Assembly (NCBI GenBank): GCA_007695205.1
Contig: REEF01000720.1
Location: forward strand, 1-7,969
Length of the DNA stretch: 7,969 nt
DNA from: Planctomycetaceae bacterium
Lineage (GTDB): Bacteria > Planctomycetota > Planctomycetia > Pirellulales > Pirellulaceae
Direction of reading: 5' to 3'
In this document: piece after piece, positions 1-6,365 of the stretch
Layout: each line of letters begins with the position of its first letter
How positions within the stretch are numbered: the stretch's first letter is position 1
The notes under the pieces: model-generated
Told to the model about the DNA's origin: nothing
The model's input: the letters and a program-made list of their open reading frames with translations, nothing else
The model's database searches: none
Position numbers and translations under genes: made by a program

Positions 1-48
1 GGTCGGAGCCCCTCGCCGAACGCGGTAGATTATTTCCTGCGAGTTGCG

Positions 49-2124
<2,076 letters not shown>

Positions 2125-2133
2125 CCGCAGAAT

Positions 2134-2137
2134 CTCC
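2134..2137 (-). promoter_or_regulatory. Ribosome binding site of uvrB
   Basis: GGAG on the minus strand lies nine bases before the GTG at 2124. It supports this non-ATG start, which also gives the normal UvrB N-terminus (MEFQLEAPFQPAGDQP). Confidence 0.6.
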
Positions 2138-2157
2138 GTGTTCGCGAAAAGCGGCTG

Positions 2158-2841
2158 TTAGACGTAGATTTTGCCGCCCGGGGGTACGACACGCGGTTGA
2201 GCCGTCGTGACGTGGCGTACGTTCAACGCCCATTCTTCGACGTCCTGCTCGATCGGCGGCCATGTATTGTAATGAGCCGGCGCGACCATCATGGGCGCAA
2301 GCAATTCGATGGCTCGCAACGATTCCTCAGGCCCCATCGTGAACAAATCGCCGATCGGCAGGACGGCCAGGTCGATCCGCGGGCTGCCGATCAATACCAT
2401 GTCCTCGAATAACGCGGTATCGCAAGCGAAATAGATTCTCTTGCGGTCGATTGTCAGGACAAACCCGGCGGGGTTGCCCCCGTACGTGCCGTCGGGCAGC
2501 ACCGAGCTATGATGGGCGATCGTCATGGTCACCTTTCCAAAAGGCAATTGGACGCTGCCGCCGATGTTCATCCCCAAGGTGTTTTCGATCCCCTGTTGGT
2601 TCAACCATTGCGCGATTTCGAAGACCGTGATCACCTGGGCCCCGGTACGCTTGGCGATGGACACCGCGTCTGCGATATGGTCGAAGTGCCCGTGCGAGAT
2701 CAGTATGTAGTCCGTCTCGACATCCGCCGCTTTGACGGGCGATGAGGGGTTGTCATCCAAAAAAGGATCGAGCAGGATCTTCGTGTCGTCGGTTTCAATC
2801 AGCCAGGTCCCGTGCCCCAGCCAGGTCAGTACTGCAGTCAT
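2158..2841 (-). CDS. UPF0173-type metal-dependent hydrolase (metallo-beta-lactamase fold)
   Basis: This 227-residue protein belongs to the small metal-dependent hydrolases of the metallo-beta-lactamase superfamily (the YtkL/UPF0173 group), whose physiological substrate is not established. The N-terminus TWLGHGTWLIE is the usual first strand with its conserved GH. The metal-binding signature SHGHFDHI gives H50, H52, D54 and H55. Further ligands are likely in IAHHSS (H110/H111), FACDTALF (D141) and APAHYNTWP (H190). No signal peptide is seen, so it should be cytoplasmic. The ATG at 2841 is chosen because AAGGAG precedes it by nine bases. In-frame ATGs at 2862 and further upstream would add 7 to 14 residues, but they lack a good ribosome site and lie before the conserved start of the fold. 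It sits between the GPI-like gene (44 bases upstream) and uvrB (33 bases downstream). A link to DNA repair is possible only by position and is not shown. Confidence 0.9.
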   Translation of the reverse strand: MTAVLTWLGHGTWLIETDDTKILLDPFLDDNPSSPVKAADVETDYILISHGHFDHIADAVSIAKRTGAQVITVFEIAQWLNQQGIENTLGMNIGGSVQLPFGKVTMTIAHHSSVLPDGTYGGNPAGFVLTIDRKRIYFACDTALFEDMVLIGSPRIDLAVLPIGDLFTMGPEESLRAIELLAPMMVAPAHYNTWPPIEQDVEEWALNVRHVTTAQPRVVPPGGKIYV

Positions 2842-2850
2842 CGCAAGATT

Positions 2851-2856
2851 CTCCTT
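2851..2856 (-). promoter_or_regulatory. Ribosome binding site of the UPF0173-type hydrolase
   Basis: AAGGAG on the minus strand lies nine bases before the ATG at 2841. It decides this start over the in-frame ATG at 2862, which lies upstream of the SD itself. Confidence 0.65.
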
Positions 2857-2885
2857 TTCCATGCAATCCGCAGAATATAACACAT

Positions 2886-4334
2886 CTAACGGAAATCGTA
2901 TAGAAAGCGATCCGCAAAATCCGGCCAGTTTTTCGCGCCGAGCCCACCAGGTGGATCGGGACCGGTCTTGTCAAAGGGGAACCGCTGTTCCACCGCCACG
3001 GCTAACATCGCCATCTGCATCACTTGTCCCAAAGTATGTTCGTTCAATCGAGCCAAACGGAGCACACCGGTCGGACGCCCACTTTGGCGGTGACCACGGA
3101 TGGTTTCACTGATGGCCGCAGACATCAGGTCCGGGTGACTGCGATCAGCCAACGGATTTAGGCCGTCCGGGTCCGATTCCAAATGGCCGATCATCAATGG
3201 ATCACAGCGGCATTGTGTGACCAGCAGCTCCGTCCACAAAACGTCTTCTGCACCGACCGGATGCAACGAAGCTCGCTCTGCGGCCGACGCCTCGCGATGG
3301 CCATCCCGATCGGTTCCATTGGCTGTCGTCGCACGCCCCATTTGCTGCTGACGCAGTTGAGCGTACCAGCGAGCCGTGGCGTGAAGAGCCGTTGCCCAGA
3401 TCCGCATCCCACAAGCTTTGGTTGGCCCGGCGGTCCGCCACAAGTGGTTGACGCCTACGAAGTCCAGCACGCTATTTGATCCAACCGGTGCGGTCCGAAA
3501 GTGGTCGTTGGCGGTCGATGCTCCTTCCAACAGCCGCACAATGTCCATGCCCACGATCGCAGCGGGCAACAAACCGACCGCAGAAAACGTGCCAAAACCT
3601 TCGTCCAGATCAGCCGGAACCGGAATCGTCTGACGAAAGCCGGTCGACCGATCCGAATCCCTGACACCATTGACTGTCGTCATCACGAGGATCAGAGGGG
3701 CATCCATTTCCGCCACGGTCGCCGAGTCGGCTCGGTAAAAGGATCGAAGAGATCGCAGCAGATGTCGCCCGGCCAATTTGGTGGGCAGGTCGGTGGTTGG
3801 GGTGTCGACCAGCAAGAGGGCCCATCGGTCATCCAAAAGGTCCGGCGATCGCCCTTCGGTCAGCAGCGTGATCAGTCCCGTGATCGCGTCGTTGTCCAAA
3901 TCAGCGCCGGCCAGCAGGATCCGCGGCCGGCCGCCGCGTTGGCTTCGCGTCAAATGATTAAAGTAGGGTTCGCAGCACGCGTCCAGCAGGGCGCGGATGC
4001 CGCTTAGGACGCCCACATCCCCCACGACAACGATGCGGTCGACGTGATCGCGAATCCAACGAGCCGTCTGCAGGATGCGGCCCAAGTCGCTTTGCTGACG
4101 ATGCTCGACATAATCATCCAACATCCGCTCGGGAAGTTCCCGAAAGGTACAATCGCAAGCCGAAAGGCTGGAATCAGGCTCCGAAACCTCCCCGGCTTCC
4201 ACGCTATCCTGCGTGACATCCGAACGGATCGCATTCAGCCGAGCGGCCAGGGCGGTCAACTGCGTTGCGGAAACAGCGGAACCTGGTAGGAAAACCCCCG
4301 CAGGATCGTAGGTTACCCGATCACCTTTTGCCAT
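2886..4334 (-). CDS. Degenerate glucose-6-phosphate isomerase homologue (probable pseudoenzyme)
   Basis: This 482-residue protein is collinear with the long GPI form I recall from planctomycetes, but many signature positions are changed. Recognisable blocks are the N-terminal YDPAGVFLPG (9-18), GDVGVLSGIRALLDAC (105-120) where active GPIs have GIGGSxLGARAL, PYFNHLTRSQRGGRPRILLAGADLDND (123-149), EGFGTFSAVGLLPAA (245-259) in place of GGRFSVLSAVGLLPAA, WYAQLRQQQMGR (323-334) in place of the catalytic QLxAESxGK block, RDGH (343-346) in place of RDLHSxGQ, and GAKN (466-469) near the end, which keeps a lysine. The phosphate-binding SKSGGTxET block appears replaced by VDTPTTDLP (176-184). The proposed catalytic Glu is Gln, and most sugar-phosphate contacts are gone. 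The frame is intact over its full length, so I infer a retained non-isomerase, perhaps regulatory, role; a changed substrate is the alternative. The ATG at 4334 follows an in-frame TGA nine bases upstream and has no clear SD of its own. It is the first gene of the minus-strand unit and is divergent from apgM. Confidence 0.75.
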   Translation of the reverse strand: MAKGDRVTYDPAGVFLPGSAVSATQLTALAARLNAIRSDVTQDSVEAGEVSEPDSSLSACDCTFRELPERMLDDYVEHRQQSDLGRILQTARWIRDHVDRIVVVGDVGVLSGIRALLDACCEPYFNHLTRSQRGGRPRILLAGADLDNDAITGLITLLTEGRSPDLLDDRWALLLVDTPTTDLPTKLAGRHLLRSLRSFYRADSATVAEMDAPLILVMTTVNGVRDSDRSTGFRQTIPVPADLDEGFGTFSAVGLLPAAIVGMDIVRLLEGASTANDHFRTAPVGSNSVLDFVGVNHLWRTAGPTKACGMRIWATALHATARWYAQLRQQQMGRATTANGTDRDGHREASAAERASLHPVGAEDVLWTELLVTQCRCDPLMIGHLESDPDGLNPLADRSHPDLMSAAISETIRGHRQSGRPTGVLRLARLNEHTLGQVMQMAMLAVAVEQRFPFDKTGPDPPGGLGAKNWPDFADRFLYDFR

Positions 4335-4340
4335 GACATG

Positions 4341-4361
4341 TCACGCGGATTTGTTGATCAT
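4341..4361 (-). CDS. Possible six-codon leader ORF upstream of the GPI-like gene
   Basis: The minus strand reads ATG ATC AAC AAA TCC GCG TGA (MINKSA, stop). GGGAG (4368-4372) lies six bases ahead of this ATG, a better ribosome site than anything before the main gene. The TGA is in frame with the GPI-like gene and its ATG follows after only six more bases, close enough for re-initiation or coupling. It may be chance; nothing shows it is translated. Confidence 0.25.
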   Translation of the reverse strand: MINKSA

Positions 4362-4380
4362 TCACCACTCCCAAGGTTCG

Positions 4381-4408
4381 ATTCTAGCCGGGCTTGATGC
4401 GGACGCAA
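4381..4408 (-). promoter_or_regulatory. Candidate promoter of the GPI-like / hydrolase / uvrB unit
   Basis: On the minus strand TAGAAT (4381-4386) matches the sigma-70 -10 consensus at five of six bases. TTGCGT (4403-4408) is a weak -35 at 16-base spacing. Transcription would start near 4374, about 40 bases before the ATG. Planctomycete promoters are poorly defined, so this is a suggestion only. Confidence 0.3.
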
Positions 4409-4436
4409 CCGAGATCGAGGGATTTCCGAGGGTCGC

Positions 4437-4464
4437 TTGCCGTCGACCGCAATTTTTGGACAAT
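4437..4464 (+). promoter_or_regulatory. Candidate promoter of apgM
   Basis: TTGCCG (4437-4442) and GACAAT (4459-4464) each match the sigma-70 boxes at four of six positions with a 16-base spacer. Transcription would start near 4471, leaving a leader of about 50 bases. It is weak and chance occurrence is likely enough to keep confidence low. Confidence 0.2.
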
Positions 4465-4508
4465 AGGGCGACAATCATCGTAACGGATTAACCAGGCTAT
4501 TACGAAAA

Positions 4509-4512
4509 GAGG
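4509..4512 (+). promoter_or_regulatory. Ribosome binding site of apgM
   Basis: GAGG within AAAAGAGGAC lies nine bases before the ATG at 4522 and fixes this start. Confidence 0.6.
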
Positions 4513-4521
4513 ACTCGCAAG

Positions 4522-5727
4522 ATGGACATTCATCAACTGACGCGTGATCTGCATACCAAGGGCGACTCGAAAATTGTCATGCTGGTCGCAGATGGACTGG
4601 GCGGGCTGCCGATGAAGCCCGGCGGCCCCACGGAACTCGAAGCAGCTCGGACACCCAACATGGATGCTCTGGCGGCTCGCGGAATCCAAGGCGCCAGTCT
4701 GCCTGTCGCACCGGGAATCGCCCCCGGCAGCGGCCCCGGGCACCTGGGGCTGTTCGGGTACGATCCGCTGAAGTTTCTGATCGGACGCGGGGCATTGGAG
4801 GCGACCGGGATCGGTCTGGAACTGCAGGACGGTGATGTGGCCATCCGCTGCAACTTCTGCACCTTGGACCAGGACGGCAAGATCGTTGACCGCCGAGCTG
4901 GCCGTATTCCCACCGAAGAGAGCGCCCCGTTGGCGAAGCGGCTGCGCCAGGTCTCGATCCCCGGCATCGAGATCATCGTGGAACCGGTCAAGGAACACCG
5001 TTTTGTCGTCGTGCTGCGCGGCGAGGGGCTAGGGGGAAACGTGCGAGACACCGATCCGCAGGCCACCGGGGTACCGCCGCTGGATCCGGTCGCCAACGAT
5101 CCGGATAGCCAGAAGACGGTGGAAGTGGCCAAAGAATTCCTGGTCCAAGCTCGCCAACTGCTGGCGGACGAACCCAAAGCCAATTTTCACACCATGCGAG
5201 GTTTCGCTTCGAAACCGGCCTTGCCGTCGTACCGGGAAGTCTACGGATTGCGAGCCGCCGCGATCGCCGTCTATCCGATGTACAAAGGTCTGGCTCGATT
5301 GGTCGGCATGGAGATCGTCGGCCAAGCCCAGACGCTGGACGAACAGATTCAAATCCTGCAGGATCAGTGGGACGCCTACGACTTCTTCTTCCTCCATTTC
5401 AAATACACCGACAGCACGGGTGAAGACGGAAACTTCGAGGCCAAGGTCCAGCGGACGGAAGAGTTGGACGAGGCGATTCCTCGGATCAGCGCGTTGAACC
5501 CCGACGTATTGATCATCACGGGGGACCACAGCACACCCGCCTATCTGAAGAGTCACAGTTGGCATCCGGTGCCGACGCTGTTGGTGTCCGACTGCTGCCG
5601 CCCTGATGGCCTGACGCAGTTCAACGAAGGTACCTGCATCCGCGGTGGGTTGGGGCACTTCGAAGCCAAATACCTGATGTGCTTGGCGCTGGCGAACGCT
5701 GGTCGACTGGGCAAATTCGGAGCGTGA
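4522..5727 (+). CDS. apgM: 2,3-bisphosphoglycerate-independent phosphoglycerate mutase, archaeal type (aPGAM)
   Basis: ApgM interconverts 3- and 2-phosphoglycerate in glycolysis and gluconeogenesis without a bisphosphoglycerate cofactor. It is an alkaline-phosphatase-superfamily metalloenzyme that forms a phosphoserine intermediate. The 401-residue length is usual for the family. Seen in the protein: VADGLGG (22-28) with the first metal ligand D24, the APGSGPGHL block (67-75) with the nucleophile candidate S70, FGYDP (78-82), RGALEATGIG (89-98), HFKYTDSTGEDG (292-303) with H292 and D297, TGDHSTP (333-339), HSWHPVP (345-351) and GGLGHF (375-380). The last residues, RLGKFGA, are the typical family end. 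No signal peptide is present and the enzyme should be cytoplasmic. It is transcribed away from the GPI-like gene across 187 bases, so a shared sugar-related control is conceivable but not shown. No frame defect or missing ligand is visible. Confidence 0.95.
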   Translation: MDIHQLTRDLHTKGDSKIVMLVADGLGGLPMKPGGPTELEAARTPNMDALAARGIQGASLPVAPGIAPGSGPGHLGLFGYDPLKFLIGRGALEATGIGLELQDGDVAIRCNFCTLDQDGKIVDRRAGRIPTEESAPLAKRLRQVSIPGIEIIVEPVKEHRFVVVLRGEGLGGNVRDTDPQATGVPPLDPVANDPDSQKTVEVAKEFLVQARQLLADEPKANFHTMRGFASKPALPSYREVYGLRAAAIAVYPMYKGLARLVGMEIVGQAQTLDEQIQILQDQWDAYDFFFLHFKYTDSTGEDGNFEAKVQRTEELDEAIPRISALNPDVLIITGDHSTPAYLKSHSWHPVPTLLVSDCCRPDGLTQFNEGTCIRGGLGHFEAKYLMCLALANAGRLGKFGA

Positions 5728-5728
5728 G

Positions 5729-5757
5729 CCCCGTGGCGGGACACTGACCCGTAGGGG
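5729..5757 (+). promoter_or_regulatory. Hairpin after apgM that covers part of a ribosome-binding-like sequence
   Basis: CCCC (5729-5732) can pair with GGGG (5754-5757) and CGGG (5737-5740) with CCCG (5748-5751), leaving a small internal loop and a seven-base loop ACACTGA. No T-run follows, so it is a poor intrinsic terminator. The 3' strand is the first part of GGGGAGG, which serves the ATG at 5770, so the structure could hide that site. Confidence 0.25.
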
Positions 5758-5769
5758 AGGAAATCATCG

Positions 5770-6047
5770 ATGCGTGGAAATGCTCGTTGGTTTTGGGGTG
5801 TTGCTCGGAGGTCTGTTATCGGCGGTTGTGGCCGGTTCGGAACCAAGCGGCAGTCCACTTCCCTGGATCGCCGGTCCGCTGGAAGATTTTCCCTAATGTG
5901 ACTTCGGGCCAAGTTGATCTGGACAGCGGTGTTCTGGACAGTGGTGTTTTGGATCTGGGTGCGGGGCGAGCGTCGTTACGGTCGCATGCGGAGGTCGATT
6001 TTCGCCATTTTCGCATGGGACCCAGCATGTGGCAGGAATACATTTAG
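5770..6047 (+). pseudogene. Possible frameshifted gene for a small exported or membrane protein
   Basis: The ATG at 5770 follows GGGGAGG (5754-5760) by nine bases, the best ribosome site in this gap. The frame opens with MRGNARWFW, a basic start. A one-base shift at TTTTGGGG (5791-5798) leads into VLLGGLLSAVVAGSEPSG, which together gives a convincing signal peptide or membrane segment. That frame stops at 5894-5896. A second shift in the same direction at TTTTCCC (5887-5893) continues into EDFPNVTSGQ and LDSGVLDSGVLDLGAG, ending at a TAG at 6045-6047. The combined product would be about 91 residues. Without the shifts, two short frames remain: 5770-5901 (43 arginine-rich residues) and 5774/5780-5896 (38 to 40 residues, hydrophobic then PSGSPLPW). 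I do not recognise the protein. A broken gene, homopolymer sequencing errors, a real 38-40-residue membrane peptide and chance are all possible. Confidence 0.3.
5921..5965 (+). repeat. Three imperfect 15-base tandem repeats
   Basis: Units are GGACAGCGGTGTTCT (5921-5935), GGACAGTGGTGTTTT (5936-5950) and a more diverged GGATCTGGGTGCGGG (5951-5965). In one frame they encode the five-residue pattern (L)DSGV repeated. The 15-base length keeps frame, which fits a coding origin for this piece. Confidence 0.5.
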
Positions 6048-6365
6048 GCTTCGGCATCGCAAATACTTGGCTCAGAAGGCCCTTCTCTTAGCGTGTGGTG
6101 CAATTTGGGGGAACCTAAATCGGTTGCCGAGCAACTAATCTTTTGGAAATTCTTGCAAATCGCGACGCCGAGTTTACAAACGCGCGTTAGACTTGATTGG
6201 CGATTTCCAGCCTCGCATCACCGAAAAGGCGGCATCTTTCAAGCGGATGCGAAGTTGGCACTGATTTTGCTGAACATTCCAACCGTTCTCGGCATGGAGC
6301 GTCGAGGTCATCGACAAGGAGGTCTGCCTTTGTAACCTACCCTATGTGGCGATAAAGGAATACCC
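6048..6365. other. Gene-free stretch upstream of the large secreted protein
   Basis: These 318 bases hold no reading frame I can support on either strand. A 7-base inverted repeat, TCGCATC (6213-6219) and GATGCGA (6246-6252), flanks 26 bases and could be chance. AAGGAGG (6316-6322) is a perfect ribosome-binding-like string, but the only start at proper spacing is a TTG (6330-6332) followed at once by TAA. I see no clear promoter. The stretch may be a long leader or promoter region for the gene at 6366. Confidence 0.6.
6354..6360 (+). promoter_or_regulatory. Ribosome binding site of the large secreted protein
   Basis: AAAGGAA, with the GGA ending six bases before the ATG at 6366, supports this start over the in-frame ATG five codons later. 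Confidence 0.55.

Noticed and set aside
1..48. Search for a terminator after uvrB
   Set aside because: No stable hairpin followed by a T-run on the minus-strand reading is visible in the 48 bases available.
3183..4007. Plus-strand frames inside the GPI-like gene
   Set aside because: The minus-strand product aligns block by block with the GPI family over its whole length. The plus-strand frames show no domain.
4384..5658. Minus-strand frames of 204, 216 and 209 codons opposite apgM
   Set aside because: They are shadows of apgM with no motif and no ribosome site. They overlap each other and the conserved blocks of the mutase.
5729..5757. Intrinsic terminator of apgM
   Set aside because: The stem is interrupted and no T-run follows, so I list it only as a possible regulatory hairpin.
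5983..5990. Palindrome CGCATGCG
   Set aside because: A single 8-base palindrome in GC-rich DNA with no partner or context is not informative.
6213..6252. Inverted repeat TCGCATC / GATGCGA as a possible operator or RNA stem
   Set aside because: Seven bases around a 26-base loop is expected by chance in a gap of this size, and nothing links it to a promoter.
6093..6335. 80-codon plus-strand frame and an overlapping frame ending in a Lys/Arg-rich helix-like stretch (near 6160-6260)
   Set aside because: Neither has a ribosome site or a recognisable motif. The second has no usable start codon. Both fit chance in a non-coding gap.
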